Under the pieces are notes generated by a model. That model searched no databases, was not told where the DNA came from, and saw nothing but the letters and a program-made list of their open reading frames with translations. The position numbers and the translations under genes were made by a program. DNA of 64,000 bases from Alphaproteobacteria bacterium. Its GTDB lineage: Bacteria; Pseudomonadota; Alphaproteobacteria; Rhizobiales; Xanthobacteraceae. The stretch spans positions 3,472,001 to 3,536,000 of the forward strand of contig JBBCGH010000001.1 in NCBI GenBank assembly GCA_037200445.1. Direction: 5' to 3'. The stretch's first letter is position 1, and each line of letters begins with the position of its first letter. Below, piece by piece: positions 8,691 through 18,335 of this stretch.

Positions 8691-9713
8691 ATGCGCCAAA
8701 GTCTCAATCCGGAAGATCGTTCGCCTCGCGTCTATGTCATTCACGAGAACGACGAGTGGGTCGTGCCGCTGCGGAAGAATCTTTCCGCGCAGGGCATTCC
8801 GTTCGCCGAATGGCACCTCGATGGGGGCATTCTCGACCTGCGGGCGTCGCCGCCGCCTGGCGTGTTCTACAATCGCATGAGCGCGTCGTCGCATACCCGC
8901 GATCATCGCTACGCGCCGGAACTCACCGGTGCAGTACTGGCCTGGCTCAAGGGCCGCGGCGCCGTCGTCGTCAACGGCGAGCGCGCGCTGCAGCTCGAGT
9001 TGTCCAAGGTCGCGCAATACGAGGCGCTCAGGAAATTCGGCATCGAAACGCCGCAGACGCTGGCGGTCGTGGGCAAGCAGAACATCGCGGAAGCGGCGCG
9101 GCGCCTCGGTTATCCGGTGATCCTCAAGCACAATCGCGCCGGCAAGGGGCTGGGCGTGCGGCTCCTGCTCTCGGCCGCGGCTCTCGACGAGCATCTCGCC
9201 AGCGGCGAATTCGAGCCGTCTGTCGACGGCATCACGCTGGTGCAGCGCTACGTCAAGGCGCCCGAGCCATTTATCACACGCGTCGAATTCGTCGGCGTCA
9301 AATTCCTCTACGCGGTCCGGGTCGACACCTCGCACGGCTTCGAGCTGTGCCCGGCCGATGTCTGCCAGATCGACGCGCCGCCGCTCGCCGACGTCTGTCC
9401 CGCGGTCGCGCCGAGCGACAAGTTCCAGATCGTGCGCAACTTCGCTCATCCGCTGCTGCCGAAGTGGCAGGCTTTTCTCGCGGCGAACGAGATCGGCATT
9501 GCGGGCATCGAATTCATCGTCGACGCGAACGGCAGAGCGTTCACCTACGACGTCAACACCAACACGAACTACAATCCGGACGCCGAGGCGAAGGACGGCC
9601 GCGCCGGGACCGCGCGAAGCGGCATGGGCGCCGTTGCGAGCCATCTCGGCAGCCTGCTGGCGCGCGAGACAGGAGCCGTTGCGGCGCCGGTGCCAGAGGC
9701 GATGCCCGCCTGA
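8691..9713 (+). CDS. RimK-type ATP-grasp ligase-like protein
   Basis: This protein of about 340 residues has an ATP-grasp fold: ATP-binding strand YPVILKHNRAGKGLGVRL with the lysine and glycine loop, the TLVQRYVKAPEPFITRVEF segment, and the metal-binding end IAGIEFIVDANGRAFTYDVNTNTNYN. The family includes RimK and glutamate ligases that join an amine to a carboxylate; the substrate here is unknown. The start at 8691 is chosen because GTGGGAACTT precedes it; the open frame extends upstream to 8610 without conserved sequence. It is divergent from recJ and convergent with glpX. Confidence 0.8.
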   Translation: MRQSLNPEDRSPRVYVIHENDEWVVPLRKNLSAQGIPFAEWHLDGGILDLRASPPPGVFYNRMSASSHTRDHRYAPELTGAVLAWLKGRGAVVVNGERALQLELSKVAQYEALRKFGIETPQTLAVVGKQNIAEAARRLGYPVILKHNRAGKGLGVRLLLSAAALDEHLASGEFEPSVDGITLVQRYVKAPEPFITRVEFVGVKFLYAVRVDTSHGFELCPADVCQIDAPPLADVCPAVAPSDKFQIVRNFAHPLLPKWQAFLAANEIGIAGIEFIVDANGRAFTYDVNTNTNYNPDAEAKDGRAGTARSGMGAVASHLGSLLARETGAVAAPVPEAMPA

Positions 9714-9733
9714 CCGAGACGGTTGCTTCCCGC

Positions 9734-10729
9734 TCAATCGAGGTGGAATTTCTCCAACTGGCGGTGCTCGGCGCGGATCCAGCGCACCGTGCCGGTCACC
9801 GAGCGCATCACCACGGTCTCGGTGTGGATCACGTCGCCGCGGAATTTCACCCCGCGTAACAGGTTGCCGTCGGTCACGCCGGTCGCGGCGAACAGGCAGT
9901 CGCCGCGCACCATGTCCTCGATCTCGTACTTCTTGCGCGGATCCTTGATGCCCATGCGGGCGGAGCGCTCGCGCTTCTCCTCGGTGTCGAGGATCAGCCG
10001 GCACTGCATCTGTCCGCCGATGCAGCGGAGCGCCGAGGCCGCGAGCACGCCCTCGGGCGCACCGCCGATGCCGATGTAGATGTCGATGCCGGTCTCGTCC
10101 GGATTGGTGGTGTGGATCACGCCCGCGACATCGCCATCGGTGATCAGCGCCACGGAAGCCCCGGTCTTGCGCACCGCCGCGATCAGGTCCGCATGGCGCG
10201 GCCGGTCCATGATCAGCGCGGTGATCTCGGCAGCGGTCACGCCCTTTGCCTTGGCAAGGTTGCGGATGTTTTCAGCCGGCGGGGCGTCGAGATCGATCAC
10301 GCCCTTGGAATAGCCCGGCCCGATCGCGATCTTCTCCATGTAGACGTCGGGCGCATTGAGCAGCGTGCCGCCCTCGGCCATCGCCATGGTGGCGATCGCG
10401 CCCGGCATGTTCTTGGCGCACAGCGTGGTGCCTTCGAGCGGATCGACCGCGATGTCGACCTTCGGGCCGGTCTTGCGTCCGACCTCTTCGCCGATGAACA
10501 GCATCGGCGCCTCATCGCGCTCGCCCTCGCCGATCACGACCGTGCCATGGATCGGCAGCTTGTTGAGTTCGCGCCGCATCGCGTCGACCGCCGCCTGATC
10601 CGCCGCCTTCTCGTTGCCGCGGCCGCGCAGCCGCGCCGCCGAAACCGCGGCGCGCTCGGTCACACGCACGATCTCGAGCGAGAGGATGCGCTCGAGCATC
10701 TGGTGGGCCTGAACCGTAATCGTCGACAT
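9734..10729 (-). CDS. glpX: Class II fructose-1,6-bisphosphatase
   Basis: At 331 residues it has the full GlpX length. Family segments include VVIGEGERDEAPML, the metal/phosphate site VDIAVDPLEGTTLCAKN, ALITDGDVAGVIHTT and GIGGAPEGVLAASALRC. The enzyme hydrolyses fructose-1,6-bisphosphate to fructose-6-phosphate in gluconeogenesis or the Calvin cycle (some members also act on sedoheptulose bisphosphate). A GGGGGAGAG ribosome site precedes the ATG. hom lies upstream on the same strand, separated by a palindromic repeat, an arrangement usual in this order. Confidence 0.96.
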   Translation of the reverse strand: MSTITVQAHQMLERILSLEIVRVTERAAVSAARLRGRGNEKAADQAAVDAMRRELNKLPIHGTVVIGEGERDEAPMLFIGEEVGRKTGPKVDIAVDPLEGTTLCAKNMPGAIATMAMAEGGTLLNAPDVYMEKIAIGPGYSKGVIDLDAPPAENIRNLAKAKGVTAAEITALIMDRPRHADLIAAVRKTGASVALITDGDVAGVIHTTNPDETGIDIYIGIGGAPEGVLAASALRCIGGQMQCRLILDTEEKRERSARMGIKDPRKKYEIEDMVRGDCLFAATGVTDGNLLRGVKFRGDVIHTETVVMRSVTGTVRWIRAEHRQLEKFHLD

Positions 10730-10753
10730 CTACTCTCCCCCAAACTCTTCCTT

Positions 10754-10799
10754 GCGCATGATCCGGTAATGCGGGGCAGGCCTTTTCGGGATCATGCGC
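10754..10799. repeat. GCATGATC-type palindromic repeat
   Basis: GCGCATGATCC at the left is mirrored by GGGATCATGCGC at the right. The same family recurs at 47143-47193 and 57485-57552. It sits between hom and glpX and could form an intercistronic hairpin. Confidence 0.8.
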
Positions 10800-10800
10800 C

Positions 10801-12120
10801 TCAATTCTTCTCGATGCGGATGACCTGCGGCGCCCCCGATATCACCCGATCCCGCTTCACCGCCGCAAGGGCCCGGCGCACCGCGTCCTCGGTGGTCGCG
10901 TAGGTGATCAGGATGACAGGAACCGGCCCCGCCGTCTTGTCCGGTTTGGTGCCGCCCTGCGTGCCGGAGTGCCGCTGCACGATCGATTCAAGCGAAATGC
11001 CCTGTTGAGCGAGCCTGCGCGCGATCGTGGCCGCGGTGCCGGGCCGGTCGCGCGCCAGGAGGCGGATGTAGTAGCCGCCTTCATGGCGCTGCATCGGCGC
11101 TTTCCGGCTCGCCGCGAGGCGATCCGTGGCGCGGCCGAACGGCGGTGTGCGCACGCCCCGCGCGATGTCCCCAATGTCCGCGACCACCGCCGACGCGGTC
11201 GCCATGCCGCCGGCACCCGGGCCGACCAGCGTGATGGCGTGCACCGCATCGGCGTCGACCGTCACAGCGTTGGTCACGCCCATCACCTGCGCGATGGCGG
11301 AATCCCGCGGCACCATGGTCGGATGCACGCGCTGCTCGATGCCACGTCCCGTGTCGACGGCGACGCCGAGCAGCTTGATCCGATAGCCGAGCTCTTCGGC
11401 CCAGCTGAGATCCTCTGGCGCGATCGAGGAAATCCCCTCGACATAGATCGCGGCCGGATCGACCCGGACGCCGAAGGCAAGGCTCGCAAGGATCGAGAGT
11501 TTCTGTGCGGTGTCGTGACCTTCGATGTCGAATGCCGGGTCGGCCTCCGCATAGCCGAGCCGCTGCGCGTCCTTCAGGCAATCCGCAAACGACAGCCCTT
11601 CCCGCTCCATCCGGGTGAGGATGTAATTGCAGGTGCCGTTGAGAATGCCGTAGATGCGCGCGAGCTTGTTGCCCACGAGCCCTTCGCGCAGGGTCTTGAC
11701 GATCGGGATGCCGCCCGCAACAGCCGCCTCGAAATTGAGCGCGACGTGATGTTTCTCGGCGAGCGCCGCGAGCTTGACACCGTATTTTGCGAGCAGCGCT
11801 TTGTTGGCGGTCACCACGTGCTTGCCGGACTTGAGCGCGGCTTCGACGGCGCTCTTGGCCGGATCGCCGGCCCCGCCCATCAGTTCGACGAAGACGTCGA
11901 TCGCGGGATCGCGCGCCAGCGCGAGCGGGTCGGAAACCCAGCGGATTTTCTTGAGGTCGACGCCGCGGTCTTTCGACTTGCTCCGCGCGGTCACGGCGAC
12001 GATCTCGATTGGCCGCCCGCAGCGCTGCGTCAGTGCCGCGCGCTGCTGCTCGATCAGGCGCACCACCGATGCACCGACCGTGCCGAGACCGGCAAGCCCT
12101 ACTTTCAGCGCCGTCGTCAT
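10801..12120 (-). CDS. hom: Homoserine dehydrogenase
   Basis: This 439-residue protein reduces aspartate-semialdehyde to homoserine, at the branch to threonine and methionine. Visible parts are the NAD(P)-binding GLAGLGTVGASVV at the N terminus, the catalytic region GILNGTCNYILTRM, ADPAFDIEGHDTAQKLSILA, and a C-terminal ACT domain (GGYYIRLLARDRPGTAATIARRLAQQ) used for feedback by threonine in this family. It begins 33 bases after the aminotransferase stop, so the two are probably one transcript. Confidence 0.96.
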   Translation of the reverse strand: MTTALKVGLAGLGTVGASVVRLIEQQRAALTQRCGRPIEIVAVTARSKSKDRGVDLKKIRWVSDPLALARDPAIDVFVELMGGAGDPAKSAVEAALKSGKHVVTANKALLAKYGVKLAALAEKHHVALNFEAAVAGGIPIVKTLREGLVGNKLARIYGILNGTCNYILTRMEREGLSFADCLKDAQRLGYAEADPAFDIEGHDTAQKLSILASLAFGVRVDPAAIYVEGISSIAPEDLSWAEELGYRIKLLGVAVDTGRGIEQRVHPTMVPRDSAIAQVMGVTNAVTVDADAVHAITLVGPGAGGMATASAVVADIGDIARGVRTPPFGRATDRLAASRKAPMQRHEGGYYIRLLARDRPGTAATIARRLAQQGISLESIVQRHSGTQGGTKPDKTAGPVPVILITYATTEDAVRRALAAVKRDRVISGAPQVIRIEKN

Positions 12121-12153
12121 AAGGCCGCCCCGAAGAAAATGCGTGCGAGCGGC

Positions 12154-13374
12154 CTAGCGCCGCGTCGCGAGAGGGACGACGTTGTGCAGCTTTTCGAGCC
12201 CGGTATCAAGGAAGCGGCGGATGTTGCGCGCCGCCTGGCGGATGCGCTGCTCGTTCTCCACCAGCGCGATGCGCACGTAGCCCTCGCCGTGCTCGCCGAA
12301 GGCGACGCCGGGGGACACGGCAACTTCGGCCTTCTCGACCAGCAGCTTGGAGAATTCGAGGCTGCCCATCTCGCGGAACGCCTCAGGGAGCGGCGCCCAG
12401 GCGAACATCGAGGCCGCCGGCGCCGGCACCGGAAAGCCTGCGCGGGTGAACGTATCCACCAGCACGTCGCGGCGTTTCTTGTAGGTGGCGCGCATGTCGG
12501 TGATGCAGTTCTCGGGCCCATTGAGCGCGGCGACCGCCGCGGCCTGGATCGGCGTGAACGCGCCGTAATCGAGGTACGATTTCACGCGCGCGAGCGCCGC
12601 GATGATGCGTTCGTTGCCGACCGCAAATCCCATGCGCCAGCCCGGCATCGAGAACGTCTTCGACATCGAGGTGAACTCGACCGTGACGTCCATTGCGCCA
12701 TTGATCTCCAGTACGGACGGCGGCGGGTTCTTCTCGTCGAAATAGACCTCCGCGTAGGCAAGGTCCGACAGGATGAACAGGCCGTGCTTTTTCGCGAAGG
12801 CGACGAGGTCCTTGTAGAAGTCGAGGTTCGCGACATGCGCGGTCGGGTTTGACGGGTAGCAGACGACGACGGCGAGCGGCTTCGGGATCGAATGAATGAC
12901 GGCGCGTTCGAGCGCGTGGAAATAGTCCTCATTCGCCTCTGCCGGAACCGAGCGGATCACCCCGCCCGCCATCAGGAAGCCAAAGGCATGGATCGGATAG
13001 CTCGGGTTCGGGCAGAGCACGATGTCGCCCGGCGCCGAGATCGCCTGCGCGACGTTGGCGAAGCCTTCCTTGGAGCCGAGCGTCGCGACCACCTGCGTGT
13101 CGGGATTGAGCTTCACGCCGAAGCGCCGGCCGTAGTAGCTCGCCTGCGCCTTGCGCAGCCCCGGAATGCCGCGTGACGACGAGTACCGGTCAGTGCGCGG
13201 CTTGCCGGCGACCTCCTTGAGCTTGTCGAGCACATGCGCCGGGGCGGGCAGGTCCGGGTTGCCCATGCCGAGATCGATAATGTCGGCGCCCGCATTGCGT
13301 GCCGCGAGCTTGGCCTTGTTGACCTGCTCGAAAACATAGGGCGGCAGACGCCGAATGCGGTGGAACTCGTCCAT
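12154..13374 (-). CDS. PLP-dependent class I/II aminotransferase (AlaC/DapL-like)
   Basis: This 406-residue fold-type I aminotransferase opens with FHRIRRLPPYVFEQVNKAKL and contains IIDLGMGNPDLPAP, the PLP-phosphate and ring-stacking region GSKEGFANV, VVVCYPSNPTAHVA, SDLAYAEVYFD and the Schiff-base lysine in FTSMSKTFSMPGWRMGFAVG. It resembles the alanine/aspartate aminotransferases often named AlaC or LL-diaminopimelate aminotransferase. Its place directly upstream of hom suggests a role in the aspartate or alanine pathway; the precise substrate is not determinable from sequence alone. Confidence 0.88.
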   Translation of the reverse strand: MDEFHRIRRLPPYVFEQVNKAKLAARNAGADIIDLGMGNPDLPAPAHVLDKLKEVAGKPRTDRYSSSRGIPGLRKAQASYYGRRFGVKLNPDTQVVATLGSKEGFANVAQAISAPGDIVLCPNPSYPIHAFGFLMAGGVIRSVPAEANEDYFHALERAVIHSIPKPLAVVVCYPSNPTAHVANLDFYKDLVAFAKKHGLFILSDLAYAEVYFDEKNPPPSVLEINGAMDVTVEFTSMSKTFSMPGWRMGFAVGNERIIAALARVKSYLDYGAFTPIQAAAVAALNGPENCITDMRATYKKRRDVLVDTFTRAGFPVPAPAASMFAWAPLPEAFREMGSLEFSKLLVEKAEVAVSPGVAFGEHGEGYVRIALVENEQRIRQAARNIRRFLDTGLEKLHNVVPLATRR

Positions 13375-13458
13375 TGTCGTCGCTCCTGGTGCGGCGCCGC
13401 CTGCCTGGGTGCGGCGCAGCGCGCGCGTTGTATCACGGGTTTGCTGTCGTGGGAGGCA

Positions 13459-13902
13459 TCAGTTGAGCGGCTTCGGTGGCGTTGACCCGGTTTCCGGTAC
13501 CACCGGCTCCTTCTTCTTCGTTTCGGCGGTCTTGGCGGCCTCCTTTTTCGGCGCTGCCGCTTTGGCCGGCGTTTTGCTTGGTGGCTTGGCGGCAGTCTTG
13601 GGCGGCGGTGGAGGCGGCGGTGGTGGATTGGCAAGATTCTTCTGCTGCTCGCGCAGCGTTACCAGATCGGATTCAAGCTTTTTCTGCTCGGCGTCGTCCA
13701 AGGGCTTGGCATCGCGTGTGGGACGCCGCTCATAGACATTCGGCACCGGGTAGGCCGCCTCTGCGGGCCGCGACGGCGCCGACTCCGGCAGCCCACCCAT
13801 TTTCTCCGGCAGTACATCGAACGTGGATGCGCAGCCCGCAACGGCGAGCAACAGCAGCCCCGCGAAGGGAGCTGAGACAGGCCGCCGCGCGTTCAAGGTC
13901 AT
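13459..13902 (-). CDS. Proline/alanine/lysine-rich lipoprotein of unknown function
   Basis: This protein of about 147 residues carries a lipoprotein signal with lipobox LAVAGC, so the mature N terminus is a lipidated cysteine. A short charged helix ([21 protein letters not shown]) is followed by nine consecutive prolines and a Lys/Ala/Pro-rich low-complexity tail, which would be an extended periplasmic arm. The ATG at 13902 is preferred; the longer frame starts at a TTG. It is divergent from phaC. No functional family is recognised. Confidence 0.7.
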   Translation of the reverse strand: MTLNARRPVSAPFAGLLLLAVAGCASTFDVLPEKMGGLPESAPSRPAEAAYPVPNVYERRPTRDAKPLDDAEQKKLESDLVTLREQQKNLANPPPPPPPPPKTAAKPPSKTPAKAAAPKKEAAKTAETKKKEPVVPETGSTPPKPLN

Positions 13903-14037
13903 GAGCCAGTCAAGTTTACACTGCAATGCACAACAACATCAGTATCGGTCGGGATGGCTTCGAAGAGGTTTATGCCGAATAATATGACCAAACCAAGGAC
14001 CAAAGTCCTCAAAACAAACCGCGCAGGCAGGAAGCGC

Positions 14038-15930
14038 ATGGACGACAAGACCAAGGCTCCGGCGGCGGTCGCGCCGCTGCCAGCTGCGGCGCCTCAGGCT
14101 GCAGCCGCGCAGGCTGCGGCGGCTCAACCGCCATCCACCCCGGCTCCGATCGCCCAGCCGGCGGTCGATATCGAGCGCTTCTCGCGCAATATCGCGCGCA
14201 TGGTCGAGGAAGGCGGCAAGGCCCTCGCCGCCTACCTCAAGCCGCGTGAGCAGGGCGATGTGAAGATCGAGCCGTCCGAAGAAATCGCCGATGTGGTGAA
14301 GACCTTCGGCCACGTTGCCGAGTACTGGCTGTCCGATCCGCGCCGCGCGACCGAGATCCAGACCACGCTCGGCAAGGCCTATCTCGACCTGTGGGTCGCG
14401 GCAGCAAAGCGCCTCGCCGGCGAGACTGTGCCGCCCGTCATCGCCCCGGATCCGAAGGACAAGCGCTTCACCGACCCCGAATGGTCGTCGAACCAGTTCT
14501 ATGACTTCCTCAAGCAGGTCTATCTCTTGAGCACCCAATGGGCCGACCGGCTCGTGAAGAACGCGCAGGACCTCGACCCGCACACGCGCCAGAAGGCGGA
14601 GTTCTACGCGCGGCAGATCGGAAATGCGGTCTCGCCCTCCAATTTCCTGCTCACCAATCCCGAACTGATGCGCGACACGCTGAGCGAGAACGCCGAGAAC
14701 CTCGTGCGCGGCATGAAGATGCTGGCCGAGGACATCGAGGCGGGTCAGGGGTTTCTGAAGCTGCGGCAGTCGGATGCGTCGAAATTCGCGGTCGGCAAGA
14801 ATCTCGCGATGACGCCCGGCAAGGTCATCTACCAGAACGACCTGATGCAGCTCATCCAGTATTCGCCGGTGACCGATCAGGTGCTGAAGCGTCCGCTGCT
14901 GATCATCCCGCCGTGGATCAACAAGTTCTACATCCTCGATCTCAACCCCGAGAAATCCTTCATCAAGTGGTGCGTCGACCAGGGCCTCACCGTTTTCGTC
15001 ATCTCGTGGGTCAATCCGGACGCGCGCCAGGCCGCAAAGGGGTTTGAGGAATACATGCGCGAGGGCCCGCTCGAGGCGCTCGACGTCATCAAGGACGTGA
15101 CCGGCGAGGATGCAGTGCACGCCATCGGGTATTGCGTCGGCGGCACCTTGATGGCGGTGACGCTCGCCTGGATGGCGGCCAAGGGCGACAAGCGCATTGC
15201 GAGCGCCACTTTCTTCGCGGCGCAGGTCGACTTCACCTACGCGGGTGACCTGATGGTCTTCGTCGACGAGGACCAGCTCAAGACGCTCGAGCGCAACATG
15301 GCCGAGCGCGGCTACCTCGAAGGCAAGAAGATGGCGACCGCCTTCAACATGCTGCGCTCCAACGACCTGATCTGGCCCTACGTGATCAGCAACTATCTCA
15401 AGGGCAAGCAGCCCTACGCGTTCGACCTCTTGTACTGGAACTCGGATTCGACCCGCATGCCGGCGGCGAACCATTCGTTCTATCTGCGCAACTGCTACCT
15501 CGATAACAAGCTCTCCAAGGGCCAGATGGTGATCGACAACGTCAAGCTCGATCTCGGCAAGATCACGATTCCCGTCTACAACCTCGCGACGCGCGAGGAC
15601 CACATCGCGCCGGCGAAATCCGCCTTCCTCGGCTCGAAGTTCTTCGGCGGCCCGGTGAAATATGTACTCGCGGGCTCCGGGCATATCGCGGGCGTGGTCA
15701 ACCCGCCCGGCAAGAAGGTGAAGTACCAGTACTGGACCGGCGACGATCCCGTCGGCAGCCTCGAGAAGTGGATCGAGAAAGCGATCGAGCATCCGGGCTC
15801 GTGGTGGCCCGACTGGATCGACTGGATCAAGAAACGGGACAGCACGACCGTCCCGGCACGCCAGCCGGGCAGCGGCAAGAACAAGGCGATCGAGGACGCG
15901 CCGGGGAGCTATGTGAAAGTGAGAGACTGA
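14038..15930 (+). CDS. phaC: Class I poly(3-hydroxyalkanoate) synthase
   Basis: PhaC polymerises 3-hydroxyacyl-CoA into PHA storage granules. The protein of about 630 residues has an Ala/Pro-rich leader (to about residue 45), the PhaC N-terminal domain, and an alpha/beta-hydrolase core with the lipase-like box GYCVGG holding catalytic C366. The conserved [32 protein letters not shown] (catalytic Asp) and [12 protein letters not shown] (catalytic His) follow. The start at 14038 has AGGAAG upstream; an ATG at 13954 in the same frame would add 28 basic residues. The phasin at 17753-18238 is a likely granule partner. Confidence 0.95.
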   Translation: MDDKTKAPAAVAPLPAAAPQAAAAQAAAAQPPSTPAPIAQPAVDIERFSRNIARMVEEGGKALAAYLKPREQGDVKIEPSEEIADVVKTFGHVAEYWLSDPRRATEIQTTLGKAYLDLWVAAAKRLAGETVPPVIAPDPKDKRFTDPEWSSNQFYDFLKQVYLLSTQWADRLVKNAQDLDPHTRQKAEFYARQIGNAVSPSNFLLTNPELMRDTLSENAENLVRGMKMLAEDIEAGQGFLKLRQSDASKFAVGKNLAMTPGKVIYQNDLMQLIQYSPVTDQVLKRPLLIIPPWINKFYILDLNPEKSFIKWCVDQGLTVFVISWVNPDARQAAKGFEEYMREGPLEALDVIKDVTGEDAVHAIGYCVGGTLMAVTLAWMAAKGDKRIASATFFAAQVDFTYAGDLMVFVDEDQLKTLERNMAERGYLEGKKMATAFNMLRSNDLIWPYVISNYLKGKQPYAFDLLYWNSDSTRMPAANHSFYLRNCYLDNKLSKGQMVIDNVKLDLGKITIPVYNLATREDHIAPAKSAFLGSKFFGGPVKYVLAGSGHIAGVVNPPGKKVKYQYWTGDDPVGSLEKWIEKAIEHPGSWWPDWIDWIKKRDSTTVPARQPGSGKNKAIEDAPGSYVKVRD

Positions 15931-15952
15931 TCACTCACGATCGGGGGCGGGC

Positions 15953-17044
15953 ATGAAACTCATCGCGAACATCGTCGCGTTTTTCATCGTGTCTTATACG
16001 CTGGCGCTCGCGGACGACATCCCGCAATTCCAGGTCGATCCGCTCTGGCCGAAGCCGCTGCCGAACAACTGGATCCTCGGCCAGGTCGCCGGCATCGCGA
16101 CCGATAGGTACGATCGCATCTGGGTCGTACAGCGCCCGCTCACGCTGACGCCGCGCGAGCGCGCCGCCGAGCAGAACCCGCCGGAGGCGAAGTGCTGCGC
16201 GGCTGCGCCGCCCGTGCTCCTGTTTGACGGGTCGGGCAATCTGCTGCGCGCGTGGGGCGGGCCCGGCGCGGGTTATCAGTGGCCTGAGAACGAGCACGGC
16301 ATTTTCATCGACGACAACGACTTCGTTTGGCTCGCCGGCAACGGCAAGAAGGACGGCCAGCTGCTCAAGTTCACCATGGACGGCAAGTTTGTGCTGCAGA
16401 TCGGCAAGCAGGGCGACGGCAACGACAGCAACGCCACCGACCGGCTCGGCTCGCCCGCGGACGTGGCGGTCGATGTCGTGGCGAAGGAAGTGTTCGCGGC
16501 CGACGGCTACGCCAACCGCCGCGTGGTCGTGTTCGATTCAGAGACCGGCGCCCACAAGCGGCATTGGGGCGCCTACGGCGAAAAGCCGAGCGACGAGAAG
16601 CAGCCGAAATACGATCCGGACAAGCCGCGATCGCGCCAGTTCGGCAATCCCGTCCATTGCATCCGCATCGACAAGGACGGGCTGGTCTACGTCTGCGACC
16701 GCACAAATGACCGGCTGCAGATCTTCCGCAAGGACGGCACGTTCGTTGCCGAGCATGTATTCGAAAGAAAGACCCTCGGCACCGGATCGGTCTACGATCT
16801 CGTGTTCTCGCCCGACAAGGAGCAGAAGTTCATCTACATGATCGACGGCATGAACGGCGAGGTCCGCATCGTCGATCGCTCGAGCAAAGACACGCTCGGG
16901 CGCTTCGGCCGGCCCGGCCGGCAGATCGGGCAGTTTACCGCACTGCATAACGTCGCGATTGACCGGCAGGGCAACATCTACACGGCCGAGGTCAACACCG
17001 GCCAGCGCATTCAGAGATTCCGGCGCGTCGATGCGCAGAATTGA
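15953..17044 (+). CDS. Secreted NHL-repeat beta-propeller protein
   Basis: This 363-residue protein has a signal peptide (IANIVAFFIVSYTLALA) and NHL-type blades: VAGIATDRYDRIWVVQRP, HGIFIDDNDFVWLAGNG, SPADVAVDVVAKEVFAADGYANRRVVVFD, HCIRIDKDGLVYVCDRTNDRLQIF and HNVAIDRQGNIYTAEVNTGQRIQRF. Proteins of this kind are often labelled peptidyl-alpha-hydroxyglycine lyase-like, but no catalytic assignment can be made here. It begins 22 bases after phaC, with GGGGGCGGGC upstream of its ATG, and may be co-transcribed with it. Confidence 0.8.
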   Translation: MKLIANIVAFFIVSYTLALADDIPQFQVDPLWPKPLPNNWILGQVAGIATDRYDRIWVVQRPLTLTPRERAAEQNPPEAKCCAAAPPVLLFDGSGNLLRAWGGPGAGYQWPENEHGIFIDDNDFVWLAGNGKKDGQLLKFTMDGKFVLQIGKQGDGNDSNATDRLGSPADVAVDVVAKEVFAADGYANRRVVVFDSETGAHKRHWGAYGEKPSDEKQPKYDPDKPRSRQFGNPVHCIRIDKDGLVYVCDRTNDRLQIFRKDGTFVAEHVFERKTLGTGSVYDLVFSPDKEQKFIYMIDGMNGEVRIVDRSSKDTLGRFGRPGRQIGQFTALHNVAIDRQGNIYTAEVNTGQRIQRFRRVDAQN

Positions 17045-17072
17045 TTGCCATTGATTCTTAAGCCAAAACTGG

Positions 17073-17106
17073 CTATATGACCATAGTCATGACCATGGTC
17101 ATATAG
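17073..17106. promoter_or_regulatory. Palindromic operator of the toxin-antitoxin pair
   Basis: CTATATGACCATAGTCAT and GACCATGGTCATATAG form a near-perfect 34-bp inverted repeat built from ATGACCAT units. It ends one base before the antitoxin ATG. Phd/VapB-type antitoxins bind such palindromes with their toxins and repress their own operon. Because it occupies the usual ribosome-site position, binding or RNA folding may also affect translation. Confidence 0.8.
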
Positions 17107-17107
17107 C

Positions 17108-17341
17108 ATGTCAAAGATCGTCAAAGCATCCGAGTTCAAAGCGAAGTGTCTCGCGCTCATGGATGAAGTCGCGCGCACCGGCGAGTCCGTTGTGGTGACA
17201 AAGAAAGGCGAGCCGCTCGTGGAGCTGGTGCCGCACAAATCTAAGACGAAGAAGAGCCCGTTCGGCATCTTGAAAGGCGAGCTGGTGATTACCGGCGATA
17301 TCATGTCCCCAATCGACGTCGAGTGGGATGCGATGAAGTGA
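17108..17341 (+). CDS. Phd/YefM-family antitoxin
   Basis: This 77-residue protein has the Phd-type DNA-binding N-terminal fold (IVKASEFKAKCLALMDEVARTGESVVVTKKGEPLVELVP) and a charged C-terminal tail (SPIDVEWDAMK) of the type that wraps and inhibits the toxin. It is preceded by a palindromic operator, with no clear Shine-Dalgarno. Its stop overlaps the toxin start by four bases (GTGA), implying translational coupling. The pair is a type II toxin-antitoxin module. Confidence 0.92.
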   Translation: MSKIVKASEFKAKCLALMDEVARTGESVVVTKKGEPLVELVPHKSKTKKSPFGILKGELVITGDIMSPIDVEWDAMK

Positions 17342-17739
17342 TCCTGCTCGATACGCATGCTGCTATTTGGCTGATTACCGAAGACAAGTCGCTCGGCGCG
17401 AAGAGCCGGCTGATAATCCAGTCGGCGCTTGCAGAACGCACGCTCTTTGTTAGTGCCATAACCTTCTGGGAGATCGCGTTATTGGTTTCGAAGGGGCGGC
17501 TCCAGGCACTACGCGACCCTGCAGATCAGCGCACGAGGATTCTGGAGTCGGGAATTCAAGAACTCCCCCTTACCGGGAACATTGCAATTCTCGCTGTCGA
17601 ATTGCGTGATCTGCATGGCGATCCGGCAGATCGCTTCATCGCTGCGACCGCAATCATTCACGGCGCGACGCTGATGACCGCCGACGCAGACCTCCTGCGC
17701 TGGCAGCACCGGATCCAGCGTCAGGACGCCTCGAAGTAG
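17338..17739 (+). CDS. PIN-domain toxin ribonuclease (VapC-like)
   Basis: This 133-residue protein starts at the GTG at 17338 that overlaps the antitoxin stop. It has the four acidic positions of PIN ribonucleases: D in ILLDTHAAIWL, E in ITFWEIALL, D in LHGDPADRFIAATA and D in LMTADADLL. Such toxins cleave tRNA or rRNA when freed from the antitoxin. The upstream ATG at 17323 in the same frame would lie inside the antitoxin gene and is less likely. Confidence 0.92.
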   Translation: MILLDTHAAIWLITEDKSLGAKSRLIIQSALAERTLFVSAITFWEIALLVSKGRLQALRDPADQRTRILESGIQELPLTGNIAILAVELRDLHGDPADRFIAATAIIHGATLMTADADLLRWQHRIQRQDASK

Positions 17740-17752
17740 GCCAGCGATCGAT

Positions 17753-18238
17753 TCAGCTCGCCAGTCTGAACGGCTCGGTCATGCCGGTGCGGATCGGCTC
17801 GGTGGTCTCGCTCACGACCCTCTGCGTCAGCGCCGAAAGTTCCTTCATCTGCGCGGCCGCCGTGTCGAACTGGCGGCGCTGATGCGCGATCGCCGACTCG
17901 AAGAAATCACCGACCGTTTTGGCCTCGCAAAGGTCGCGCGCGAGATCGAAGGCGAGGTTCGCGTTGGCGCGCCCGATCTCCATCATCTTGGCCCGATACT
18001 CCGCCTGCCCGCGGCTGGCGCACGAAAACGCCTCCTCGAAGGCTTCGGTCGAATGTTCCATGACGCTGGCCACCTTCGCGTGTGCGTCTTTTGCGCGCGC
18101 GACCGATTTCTCGAACAGATCGACCAATGACGATGGGATCTCGGTCCGCAGCGTGGTGACGGCCTCGGTTGCTTCCTCGGCGGCATTCGCCGCGGCACGG
18201 CCTGCGCGTGAAATCCTTGTCTGCACGGTTTCGCTCAT
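17753..18238 (-). CDS. Phasin-family protein
   Basis: This 161-residue, almost wholly helical protein has the phasin_2-type repeat region FEKSVARAKDAHAKVASVMEHSTEAFEEAF and ANLAFDLARDLCEAKTVGDFFES with hydrophobic heptads. Phasins coat PHA granules and control their size and number; phaC 2 kb away supports this. The start at 18238 is set by AGAGGA nine bases upstream; the longer frame lacks phasin sequence. It converges with the toxin gene. Confidence 0.85.
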   Translation of the reverse strand: MSETVQTRISRAGRAAANAAEEATEAVTTLRTEIPSSLVDLFEKSVARAKDAHAKVASVMEHSTEAFEEAFSCASRGQAEYRAKMMEIGRANANLAFDLARDLCEAKTVGDFFESAIAHQRRQFDTAAAQMKELSALTQRVVSETTEPIRTGMTEPFRLAS

Positions 18239-18335
18239 CTCGCTGTCCTCTTTTGTATGCTGATTCCAAAAGAATCGGCGACGGCGGACGCCTGTATGCC
18301 CGTCGTTCCGCCCACTTCTCAGTGCGCACCGGTAA

